Source of the DNA: SZUA-100 sp965248135
GTDB lineage: Bacteria > Pseudomonadota > Alphaproteobacteria > Rhizobiales > Rhizobiaceae
Reading direction: 5' to 3'
Length of the DNA: 64,000 nucleotides
Assembly: GCA_965248135.1 (NCBI GenBank)
Contig: CBDFIN010000012.1
Span: 1,798,001 to 1,862,000, forward strand
Shown: in pieces, positions 18,764-26,160 of the stretch
How the letters are laid out: the number at the start of each line of letters is the position of its first letter
Position numbering within the stretch: position 1 is the stretch's first letter
Program-made: the position numbers and the translations under genes
The notes under the pieces: model-generated
The model's database searches: none
The model's input: the letters and a program-made list of their open reading frames with translations, nothing else
Told to the model about the DNA's origin: nothing

Positions 18764-19270
18764 CTATTCCTTTTCCGTTTTACCGTGATGCTGGTGTTTT
18801 GGGTCTTGCGCCTGGTGATCATGTTTCGCGCTGTGCGATGTCGGTTTGTGCTGCGTCACTGCCTGGCGCATTTGTTCAAAACTGACCGCATTCTCGCGCT
18901 GATCACCTATTGCTCCAAAGCCATATTCCATCGGTGAATGCTGACCGGCCAGATACCAGGCGCTCTTGGCATCAAGCCACTTTTTGCCGGCTTCAAAATC
19001 GCGTACCCAGATTTCCGTCTCACTGGTTTCCTTAAACGGTGCATCGCGCTTCAGCCAAAAAATAGCATCACCGATATCATCGAACATGAAAACCTTGGCA
19101 CCCTTTTTTTCTCTGATTTCGGCGACAAACCGCGGATCGGATATGATCATGCGGCAGAATTCGCAAGCCTCCCGGTTATATTTAACTTCCACCGGGCCGC
19201 TTTCCACTTCGCTCCAACAGGCCGACAGTGCAAGCATGGCAGCGATGGCAAGGAGCGAATATCTAGTCAT
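18764..19270 (-). CDS. nosL: NosL, copper chaperone lipoprotein
   Basis: A 168-residue lipoprotein. The ATG at 19270 follows GGAGG by 5 bases and overlaps the end of nosF by 8 bases. The N-terminus has a lipobox (LALSAC; Cys18), so the protein is tethered in the periplasm. The copper-binding segment CEFCRMIISDPRF lies at about residue 38, and FMFDDIGDAIFWL and WYLAGQHSPMEYGFGA are family signatures. NosL hands Cu(I) to NosD for CuZ assembly. The C-terminal ~30 residues are rich in His (HDHQAQDPKHQHHG), which may add metal binding and is not part of the conserved core. Confidence 0.93.
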   Translation of the reverse strand: MTRYSLLAIAAMLALSACWSEVESGPVEVKYNREACEFCRMIISDPRFVAEIREKKGAKVFMFDDIGDAIFWLKRDAPFKETSETEIWVRDFEAGKKWLDAKSAWYLAGQHSPMEYGFGAIGDQRENAVSFEQMRQAVTQHKPTSHSAKHDHQAQDPKHQHHGKTEKE

Positions 19271-20138
19271 TGTCGCCTCCTTTGTTGTAGCGATATTCGC
19301 CCATTTCAATACCCTTGATCAGGCCGGAATAGCGTGCCAGCATCCCAAAAAACCGCAGCCGGTCGGCCCCGGCAACTTCGCCTTGCCAAACCACTTCGGT
19401 CTCGATGGCAACAAACCGCCATTCGCCTATGGTCTTGGAAAAGGCATCGTCGAGATGGTTGAGCATAATCCTGCAGGGAATACGCGTTGAAATATCGCCG
19501 CTGTCTTCCACCGCATCGTCAAGCACGATCTTGCCCTGGTCCATCTCGATCACCCGATTGACCAGGCCGGCGACCTCTTCCAGCCGGTGCGATGAAATGA
19601 TCACCGGCAATTCGCCACGCTCGGATAATAAATCGAACAGGATCTGCCGGGCGTGCGGATCGAGATTAGCGGTGGGCTCGTCCATGATGATCAGCCGGGG
19701 CTTGCGGGAAATGGCAATGGCGATCAGTATTTTCTGCTTTTGTCCCCCTGAAAGCTTGACAAAGGATCGGTTGGCCAACGCACCAAAGTCGACTTCCAGC
19801 CGTTCACCGACCGTCTCGATAGTGCGCTTGTCGATGTTGGAGATGGCAGCGCTAAAGCGCACAAGCTCGCCGACCGGCATTTTCAAGGGCGGGGCGATCT
19901 GCGGCACGAAGCCGATTTTGTCCAGCACCGTGCGGCGGGCCTTGCGCGGATCGGCGCCTTCGAAATTAATCGTCCCCTTATGCAGGTATTGACCCAACAA
20001 ACAGCGTATCAAGGTGGTCTTGCCGGCACCGTTTGAGCCGATGATGGCAATGCGGTCTTGCGCACCAATGTGCAGGGAAAGGTTGTCCAGCACCCTGGTC
20101 CGGCGGAAGGACTTGGTAATGTTGTCAATCTTGATCAT
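19263..20138 (-). CDS. nosF: NosF, ABC-transporter ATP-binding subunit of NosDFY
   Basis: A 291-residue ATPase. Walker A is GSNGAGKTT at about residue 34, the signature motif LSGGQKQK at about 130, Walker B LIIMDEPTANLD at about 150, and the switch His is in VIISSHRLEE near 180. The C-terminal ~70 residues are the small accessory domain usual in NosF. It drives the NosDFY complex that matures the CuZ centre of NosZ. The start is three bases after the nosH stop, and the end overlaps nosL by 8 bases, so the three genes are translationally coupled. Confidence 0.93.
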   Translation of the reverse strand: MIKIDNITKSFRRTRVLDNLSLHIGAQDRIAIIGSNGAGKTTLIRCLLGQYLHKGTINFEGADPRKARRTVLDKIGFVPQIAPPLKMPVGELVRFSAAISNIDKRTIETVGERLEVDFGALANRSFVKLSGGQKQKILIAIAISRKPRLIIMDEPTANLDPHARQILFDLLSERGELPVIISSHRLEEVAGLVNRVIEMDQGKIVLDDAVEDSGDISTRIPCRIMLNHLDDAFSKTIGEWRFVAIETEVVWQGEVAGADRLRFFGMLARYSGLIKGIEMGEYRYNKGGDND

Positions 20139-20141
20139 CGC

Positions 20142-21134
20142 TCACAACAACCCGCCGGTTCCACGCAATTTGAAATTTAGCGCACCTGTCGGACAGGCTT
20201 CCAAACACATGCCGCATCTTGTGCAATCTGCACCGATGCTGAGTACCGTATCCTCGGCCCGGTTTTTCTTGGTCATTTCAAGCACATGCGGCACCATACA
20301 GACCTGTCGGCATTCGCCCTCGTGTAGACAGTTTTCAAGCGAAAACTCCACCACAACCGGTGAAACCGCACCCAGAAAACCGTAGGTCATGCCGATTGGA
20401 CAGATATAGCGGCACCAGAACCGCCGGATCAGGAATATTTCGATGAAGATCAACACCGCGACCCAACTGAGTGCCACGCCAGCGCCGTAAATCAGCGCCC
20501 GCGAAATAATACCCACCGGCGAAATTGATTCAAACACGGTATAACCGGTTACAAGTGCCAGCAGCGCAAAGATAATATAGAGTACTGTGCGCATGCGCCG
20601 GTCGAGCGGATGGTCCTTGATCCAGCTCTTCTTGGCCATCCAGATATGGATCATTTCGGCAAGCTCGGAGACGAGATGATAGGGGCAGGCCCAGGCACAA
20701 AAGGCCCGGCCGCCAACCAGCCACCAAAGAATACCTACGGTCACTGTGCCGATAACCAGATTAATCACCACCTGTTTGTGGGCAAGCGTGATTTGCAGGG
20801 CCGAATTGAGATCAGCCATGTGAAAACCGACAAAACGAGAAGCGGTCAGCGCGCCTTCCACCAGTTGCACATCATAGTGGAAGGAAACGACGAACATAAG
20901 GTTGATCAGGATGATCGAGGTCCAGCGCCACTTGCGCCACTTGAAGCTTTTATGGGTGAAACTTGGGCCCGGCACAGCCAGTTCCTCCCGGATTTTGCCA
21001 ATGCGTTGCCGCCGCTGTTCCGGCTGGCCTTTGAAAGCATGCAATTGCCGGGCAGCATCGGTGAATTTTTCAGCTGCCAACCTTCGTGGCTCGGCCCCCA
21101 ACAGCACCTTCAACGACTGAACTATCCCCCTCAT
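20142..21134 (-). CDS. nosH: NosH, NapH-like membrane quinol dehydrogenase subunit with two ferredoxin clusters
   Basis: A 330-residue membrane protein. A polar N-terminal ~70 residues precede about five transmembrane helices (from WRWTSIILINLMFVV). Two CP motifs of the NapH/NosR type (CAWACPYH near 147 and CRYICPIG near 240) lie at membrane ends, followed by C-terminal [4Fe-4S] motifs ending in CTRCGMCLEACPTG near 310. NapH-type proteins take electrons from menaquinol and pass them to a NapG-like partner. In NosR-less nos systems NosG/NosH are thought to supply NosZ or its maturation with electrons. The ATG overlaps the nosG stop by four bases. Confidence 0.9.
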   Translation of the reverse strand: MRGIVQSLKVLLGAEPRRLAAEKFTDAARQLHAFKGQPEQRRQRIGKIREELAVPGPSFTHKSFKWRKWRWTSIILINLMFVVSFHYDVQLVEGALTASRFVGFHMADLNSALQITLAHKQVVINLVIGTVTVGILWWLVGGRAFCAWACPYHLVSELAEMIHIWMAKKSWIKDHPLDRRMRTVLYIIFALLALVTGYTVFESISPVGIISRALIYGAGVALSWVAVLIFIEIFLIRRFWCRYICPIGMTYGFLGAVSPVVVEFSLENCLHEGECRQVCMVPHVLEMTKKNRAEDTVLSIGADCTRCGMCLEACPTGALNFKLRGTGGLL

Positions 21135-21877
21135 ATTTTCGGCCCCTCGCGGTTGAGGTCGACAATGATGGCCGCTCTTTCAACCGGGCAGATCATTTCG
21201 CACATGCCGCAACCAACGCATTTGTCGTCAACCACCGGCGTGCGCCTTTGGTCATCTTCAGCCTGATCACTGGCTAGCTTCTGCATCGAAATGGCACCGC
21301 CAATCGGGCATTCGCGAACACACAGATCACAAAGCGCCAGATCATAGGGGTGATCGGCAATTTTTATCGGGTTCCATCGATCAATCTTCTCGTAGCGATG
21401 AAGACCGGGAAAATCGTCGCCACGCGCTTTACCGGTAAAACCCTTGCCCTGGCGAGCAAGGCAGGTATCGGGCCTTGCAAGCCGCGCAATGCCCATATTT
21501 ACCTGCTCTTTTTTGTCGATCTGATGGCTAAGCGCACCGGTCGGACAGGCAAGCACGCACTGGGTCGCATCACAGGAAAAATCGCATGCCTGGGCGCGGG
21601 CATCGATATAGGGTACGCCGATGCCGTAGCCCCCCTCGCCATCGGACAACTTTATCGCCTCGACCGGGCAGACCTGCACACACTGGCCGCATTTAATGCA
21701 CGAGGCCAACAGGTCGCTTTCGGCCAGTGCACCAGGCGGGCGCAACAAGGTTTCCCATCTCAGATGCAGCGGCAGATAGGCCATCAACCCGCTGCTGATG
21801 ACACCGGCACCCATGAACGCTGAAAAGATCAGCGTACGGCGTTCCTTTTGCTGCCTTGGGGTCAGCTTTTTTGCCAT
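21131..21877 (-). CDS. nosG: NosG, NapG-like periplasmic ferredoxin with four iron-sulfur clusters
   Basis: A 248-residue iron-sulfur protein. I chose the ATG at 21877, which follows GGAG closely; a TTG at 21895 overlapping the nosD stop is an alternative. A hydrophobic N-terminal segment (TLIFSAFMGAGVISSGLMAY) would serve as export signal or anchor. Four Cys clusters are visible: CIKCGQCVQVCP, CDATQCVLACP, CDLCVRECP and CVGCGMCEMICP. This is the NapG pattern. With NosH it should form a quinol-oxidising electron chain. Presence of nosG/nosH in place of nosR marks the atypical (clade II) nos cluster type. Confidence 0.9.
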   Translation of the reverse strand: MAKKLTPRQQKERRTLIFSAFMGAGVISSGLMAYLPLHLRWETLLRPPGALAESDLLASCIKCGQCVQVCPVEAIKLSDGEGGYGIGVPYIDARAQACDFSCDATQCVLACPTGALSHQIDKKEQVNMGIARLARPDTCLARQGKGFTGKARGDDFPGLHRYEKIDRWNPIKIADHPYDLALCDLCVRECPIGGAISMQKLASDQAEDDQRRTPVVDDKCVGCGMCEMICPVERAAIIVDLNREGPKI

Positions 21878-21891
21878 CAGCTCCGCTTCAC

Positions 21892-23211
21892 TCAATTGGT
21901 GTCGAGTCCAAACGGGTCTAGTCTTTTTTGCGGGTGTTCATCTTGATATTGATCAAGATTTTGATCAATCGGCTGTTTTGGCGTGAAGTTTTCGTCGATC
22001 CGAGGCTTGTTGTCCTGGAGCATTAGCAATGGCTCTGAAAACGGCGCCAACCGCTCCAGAAAGTCGAGCATGGTCAAGACCGGCGTGCCTTGAAAAAACG
22101 CCGCCTTGGGCTTGTCCATCCACAGCCGGTCGGAATAGATTTTCAAATCATAGGGTGTGTCGCCGAAGCCGTCGCCATTGCGATCAAATCCCTCATAGCG
22201 GCCCCAGTAATTACCCTCCCACACATTGCGGTTGGCTCCAGCAAAACTGGAAACAGTTACCGGCAGGATATTGGACTTGAAACGGTTATCCTTCACAATA
22301 TTCCCGGTCCAGTCAGACAAAAACACTATTCCGATAGAGTTGAAAGCGATGTTGTTGCCAAAAATCTGGTTGGTTCGGTCGGGCTCGAATGGCGACAGAT
22401 CAAGTGAAATGCCACGGGAATTATAAAGAATTTCGTTGCCGATGATTTTTACACCGCTGGATTCCTTTAACCCGATGCCAACACCGGCATTGCCATGCGC
22501 CTGAAACAGCCGGTTGTTTCTGATTTCCACATCATCTGAATACATCAAAAATACACCAACAGCGTTCTTTCGGATGCTGTTGTTTTCCACCAGATTGTAT
22601 TTGGCATACATAAAATGCAGCCCGTAGCGGCCGTTCTTGATGTCGTTGCCGACGATCCGGTTATTGGTCGAATACCAGACCACGAAATCACGCGAATTGC
22701 GGATAGTATTGTCTTCGATCTTGTTGTGAAAACTGTACCACAGGCGGACCGCATCGCCCTTCACGCCAAGACCGGCATCTGCCTTAGAAGAAATGGTGTT
22801 GCGGCGAACGATATTGTTGCTCGATTGCGCAAGGTCGATGCCGAACAGACATTCATCGATCACATTGTCCTTAATGACATTGTAATTACCCTTGACGTGA
22901 ATACCCGCGTCTATGTCGTTGTGCTGGTCTCCCGAGCCTGTGATGCGCAGGCCACGCACTGTGGCGCCATCGGTGAGAATATCGATCACCGTGCCTTTGC
23001 CGCCGTTTGTTACCGTCACTTTTCCGCGGCCATCAAGCACAATCGGTTTGGTAATTTTCAGGGGCCCTTTATACATGCCCGGCGGTGGTAAAACCGTTTC
23101 ACCGCTGGCAGCAGCATCAATCATCTGCTGCAACGACAATTTGACCGCGGCGCTGGCCGGTAAAGCCAGCAAATGCAATGCCAGAATGCCTATTGCCAAG
23201 CGAATGATCAT
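21892..23211 (-). CDS. nosD: NosD, periplasmic beta-helix copper-insertion protein
   Basis: A 439-residue exported protein. The signal peptide covers about residues 1-21 (LALPASAAV). The body is a right-handed beta-helix with many repeats of the form NxIxxNxI (for example NVIDECLFGIDLAQSSNNIV, and NNRIVGNDIKNGRYGLHFMY). NosD receives copper from NosL and docks on NosZ within NosDFY. C-terminal FERLAPFSEPLLM-type wording (LDFLERLAPFSEPLL) is conserved in NosD. The last ~30 residues are very polar and Gln/Asp-rich. The start lies one base after the nosB-like stop. Confidence 0.93.
   Translation of the reverse strand: MIIRLAIGILALHLLALPASAAVKLSLQQMIDAAASGETVLPPPGMYKGPLKITKPIVLDGRGKVTVTNGGKGTVIDILTDGATVRGLRITGSGDQHNDIDAGIHVKGNYNVIKDNVIDECLFGIDLAQSSNNIVRRNTISSKADAGLGVKGDAVRLWYSFHNKIEDNTIRNSRDFVVWYSTNNRIVGNDIKNGRYGLHFMYAKYNLVENNSIRKNAVGVFLMYSDDVEIRNNRLFQAHGNAGVGIGLKESSGVKIIGNEILYNSRGISLDLSPFEPDRTNQIFGNNIAFNSIGIVFLSDWTGNIVKDNRFKSNILPVTVSSFAGANRNVWEGNYWGRYEGFDRNGDGFGDTPYDLKIYSDRLWMDKPKAAFFQGTPVLTMLDFLERLAPFSEPLLMLQDNKPRIDENFTPKQPIDQNLDQYQDEHPQKRLDPFGLDTN
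21943..21956. promoter_or_regulatory. FNR/NNR-like palindrome inside the 3' end of nosD
   Basis: TTGATATTGATCAA is a perfect TTGAT-N4-ATCAA FNR-type site. It lies 66 bases upstream of the nosG start, where an internal promoter could sit. It also encodes the Asp/Gln-rich tail of NosD, so chance is a real alternative. Confidence 0.3.
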
Positions 23212-23212
23212 C

Positions 23213-24502
23213 TCAGCCGCCCCCGGTTTCCTTCAGCCCCTTGCGGCGAATAAGCATGGCAAGAATGGTCAAAACCGAAAATAGCAAGATCAGCCCGTAA
23301 CCGTAATGGGGATAGGAAAGCGTGGTAAACTGCGCCACCTTGCCCTGGCCAAACACCGTTGGCATGAAGGCTTTTAGCGAGAACGCGCCCATTTCGTTCA
23401 TCGAGTGACCATACCACCAAAGCCAACCGGCATACTCGGCGATAAAGAACACCGGCAACAGCGCCGGGATGATAGCCAACAGCCAAAACAGCGGCCAGCG
23501 GCTGTTCCAAGCGACAACAAGCATGGCAACCATGCCAGCCACAATGCCCCAGAACAAAAGTGTGCCGGCCGTGGTCATGATCGCCACCAGTGGCCGGATT
23601 TCATCTGGATTGTTGAACCAGCGGCCAAGCGCCTTGGCATAGTGCCAGAAAACCACCTGACTGAGGCTGCCGTTCCAGGCGCGGCGCTCGCCTGTCGGCA
23701 ATTTAGACTGGTCGGCATCATATGCGCCCTTGAGGATGGAGATATCGAGCGCCTTGCCTTCGACACCAGAGCGTTTGGCCTCGTCGAGGATGTCTTTCAG
23801 CGATTGGTCGCTGGTGCCCGAACCTGAATGCAGCTTCGCTAGCGCATCGCCGAGCCTGGTCTGACCGCTTTTCTTCAGCGCATCCTGCAGTTCCTCAGCA
23901 TCACGTCTGGCGCCACCACCGCTGGCCTCAAGATCCTGCTGCAATTTGGCAATGATCGGCGAAAGCGGTTCGCCCTCTTCCTCCTTGCCCTGCCCAAGAC
24001 TGGTCACCAGCGATGAAACATAGCTTCCGGGTTGATAGCCAATGCCACCGGGACCGAAATAGGTCAGATACATCCACGCCGCGATAGCCGCAAATCCCAC
24101 CGCCATGATGCCAAGCCGCAAGTATCGCCCGCCAATGGTAAATCCGGCGAGCATCACCGCAAGCATCGACAAAAGGAAGGGTGAAAACGCCTTTTCCAAA
24201 ACCCCGCCCGAAGCAATCGGATACATGCCGACAAAATGGTTGATTGCGTCCATTTCATGAACGCAGTCGAGCGCTTCGTCTTCTTCCACCTCCCGGTCTT
24301 TCTGCAAGGTGCAGCCGTTAAACACGCCGTTCATGTGGAAATGGATACGCACACCGTCGGGGAAAGCTTCGGCCGGATAGTTGGGCGCCTTTAGCGCCAC
24401 CCACCAGGTCGGCGAGATATAGATCAGCCCGAGAACGATAACCGCCATGCCGATCAACAGGCGAATGGCAATTGCTCGCCTGGTGCTCAATGTCGCATTC
24501 AT
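23213..24502 (-). CDS. nosB: NosB-like membrane protein of atypical nos clusters
   Basis: A 429-residue integral membrane protein. There is one transmembrane helix near residues 12-32, then a periplasmic part with FPDGVRIHFHMNGVFNGCTL (two Cys, several His), more helices near residues 107-155, a long charged helical loop (about 170-290, rich in Glu, Lys, Gln and Asp) and C-terminal helices from about 310. I assign it as NosB-like from its place between the cytochromes and nosD and from its membrane character. In clade II clusters NosB is a membrane protein of unknown function. The His/Cys-bearing periplasmic segment would suit metal or heme contact (inference). Confidence 0.65.
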   Translation of the reverse strand: MNATLSTRRAIAIRLLIGMAVIVLGLIYISPTWWVALKAPNYPAEAFPDGVRIHFHMNGVFNGCTLQKDREVEEDEALDCVHEMDAINHFVGMYPIASGGVLEKAFSPFLLSMLAVMLAGFTIGGRYLRLGIMAVGFAAIAAWMYLTYFGPGGIGYQPGSYVSSLVTSLGQGKEEEGEPLSPIIAKLQQDLEASGGGARRDAEELQDALKKSGQTRLGDALAKLHSGSGTSDQSLKDILDEAKRSGVEGKALDISILKGAYDADQSKLPTGERRAWNGSLSQVVFWHYAKALGRWFNNPDEIRPLVAIMTTAGTLLFWGIVAGMVAMLVVAWNSRWPLFWLLAIIPALLPVFFIAEYAGWLWWYGHSMNEMGAFSLKAFMPTVFGQGKVAQFTTLSYPHYGYGLILLFSVLTILAMLIRRKGLKETGGG

Positions 24503-24605
24503 CAGCTCATACCATCAAAGATTATGTCGGATGACCCGTTCGTCACCCGATTTCGTATTGTCATGTATCAACGGGCGAAAACGTCCAACCTATCCCGCCA
24601 ATGGC

Positions 24606-25370
24606 CTATTCAAAATCCGGATTGTACCAGTCGGCGCTGAGCGCAAGATCTTCTTTCGGCGGTTTTTGGCGTGAAACAAAGTCTACCACCGCCATCATGT
24701 CACGATCAGAAAACCCGTTAATCTGCTTGACCATTTCCAGGTTGGCGTTGCGTCGCTTGCCATCTCTGATCCACTCAAACTGGCGCAGCAAATAGGTATA
24801 GTGTTGAGCCTGAATGCGCGGAAAGAACTTTTCTTTCGCGCCCTCACCATTTTCACCATGACAGCGCACGCAGTTTTCCTTGTAGAGTTTGGCGCCATGC
24901 TCCAGATCAATGCCCGGTCCGACATTGGGGTCGGGGTTCATCGGAATGCTGGCGATATATTCCGCCACCGCAGCAATCGCGTAGGGGCCGCCGCCAACCT
25001 CTGGTGCCGCATTCTTGATTTCTTTCGGCAGGGCAAAGGGATACATGGTCGGATTATCACGGTTCTGGGCGCGGATATCGGCCAATTGCTTGATAATCAC
25101 CGTGGCAGGTTGGCCGGCAAGTTGTGGGAAAGTACCATCCTTGGTGCCCCAGCCTTCCGGCAGGTGACAGGCGGAACACACCTCATAAACAGCAATACCG
25201 TCTTTCCTGATCTTCTCCTTTTCCTCGGCACTCTTGTCCTTGAACGTCAGATAGATTTTTGTCGCCTCATCCTGTTCGCCGCCGCCCTCATTCCAACCGG
25301 ACAACGCGGTGCCTGAGGCGAGCAGCCCGGCACAAAGTGTGGCTGCAACTATCTTGCCAGTTTTTTTCAT
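24606..25370 (-). CDS. Diheme c-type cytochrome of the nos cluster (NosC-like)
   Basis: A 254-residue periplasmic cytochrome. I chose the ATG at 25370, which follows GGAG by 6 bases; 25382 is an alternative. The signal peptide is residues 1-25 (GKIVAATLCAGLLASGTALS). There are two heme c sites, CSACH near residue 67 and CVRCH near residue 167, each in a cytochrome c4/c553-like domain. The second domain carries FPRIQAQHYTYLLRQFEWIR. In NosGH-type nos clusters two cytochromes c (NosC1 and NosC2) are placed to carry electrons to NosZ; this gene and its upstream neighbour fill those roles. The C-terminal WYNPDFE tail is distinctive. Confidence 0.82.
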   Translation of the reverse strand: MKKTGKIVAATLCAGLLASGTALSGWNEGGGEQDEATKIYLTFKDKSAEEKEKIRKDGIAVYEVCSACHLPEGWGTKDGTFPQLAGQPATVIIKQLADIRAQNRDNPTMYPFALPKEIKNAAPEVGGGPYAIAAVAEYIASIPMNPDPNVGPGIDLEHGAKLYKENCVRCHGENGEGAKEKFFPRIQAQHYTYLLRQFEWIRDGKRRNANLEMVKQINGFSDRDMMAVVDFVSRQKPPKEDLALSADWYNPDFE

Positions 25371-25401
25371 CTTCAGCTCCATTGAAATCCTGATTATCCT
25401 G

Positions 25402-26094
25402 CTATTTGGTTCGATCAATTTGCGATAAATACGAGGCCAGCAAATCAATTTGTTCGTCGGTCAGTTTCCTGACCATCGGGAACATCGTCTTGATCCTGCC
25501 GTTGGTGCGTAATTTATTTTTCACGTCATTTATCTGGGCGATTATGTAGGCCTTTCTTTGTCCGGCAATAACGGGATAACCCTTCAGTGGTTTCAGCGCA
25601 TTCTTGCCATGACAGGAACGGCATTTTTTCCTATACAGTTTTTTAGCTGCCTTGACCTCCTTGTCACCAAGCGGCGTTTCAAGTGCTGCAGGTTCGGCCG
25701 GTGGCAGGCTAGACAGCCAATCGGAGATTTGTTCGATTTCCTCGGCAGTTATCCTCAGCTTGTCCTCGGCGGTCACCAGCGCCCCGACCATTGGTGCGGT
25801 ACGCATAGCGCCGGTGGGGTCTGTACCGCCAATCCGCTTGCCTGACAAGATGTCATCGATCTGCTTCACCAGGTATTTCTTTGGCTGGCCGGCGATATTG
25901 GGATAGTCCTGAATAGAACGCACGCCACCCTTGCCGTGACAGGCCATGCAGGTTTTTCGCAGATAAAGCCGCTTTCCAGGATGGCGTTTTTTCTCCGCCG
26001 CTTCAGCCGACGTGAATACGATATCCACCGGTGCAATTGATACTATTGAGGCGACTGCAATTATCGCTGCTATGGCTGCACAACTGATTTTCAT
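25402..26094 (-). CDS. Diheme c-type cytochrome of the nos cluster (NosC-like)
   Basis: A 230-residue exported cytochrome. The ATG at 26094 has AAGGG seven bases upstream; the in-frame ATG two codons earlier sits too close to it. The signal peptide runs to about residue 33 (SAEAAEKK). The mature protein is very basic. It has two heme c motifs, CMACH near residue 50 and CRSCH near residue 158, each followed by YPNIAGQPKKYLVKQI or YPVIAGQRKAYIIAQI, so the two halves are internal duplicates of a cytochrome c4-like domain. It probably carries electrons to NosZ. It is separated from nosZ by a strong hairpin at 26115-26144. Confidence 0.84.
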   Translation of the reverse strand: MKISCAAIAAIIAVASIVSIAPVDIVFTSAEAAEKKRHPGKRLYLRKTCMACHGKGGVRSIQDYPNIAGQPKKYLVKQIDDILSGKRIGGTDPTGAMRTAPMVGALVTAEDKLRITAEEIEQISDWLSSLPPAEPAALETPLGDKEVKAAKKLYRKKCRSCHGKNALKPLKGYPVIAGQRKAYIIAQINDVKNKLRTNGRIKTMFPMVRKLTDEQIDLLASYLSQIDRTK

Positions 26095-26114
26095 GATCAT
26101 CCCTTTTGAAAATA

Positions 26115-26144
26115 ATAGCCAGGGGGATCTCTCCCCCTGGCTAT
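26115..26144 (-). terminator. Strong hairpin between nosZ and the downstream cytochrome gene (attenuator/partial terminator)
   Basis: Perfect 13-base-pair stem (arms ATAGCCAGGGGGA and TCCCCCTGGCTAT) with a four-base loop, 16 bases past the nosZ stop. On the minus strand the stem is followed by TATTTTC, a weak U-tract. It could stop part of the transcription or protect the nosZ mRNA 3' end, so that nosZ is made in excess over the accessory genes. Confidence 0.8.
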
Positions 26145-26160
26145 GTTGATGGGGCCTGGC

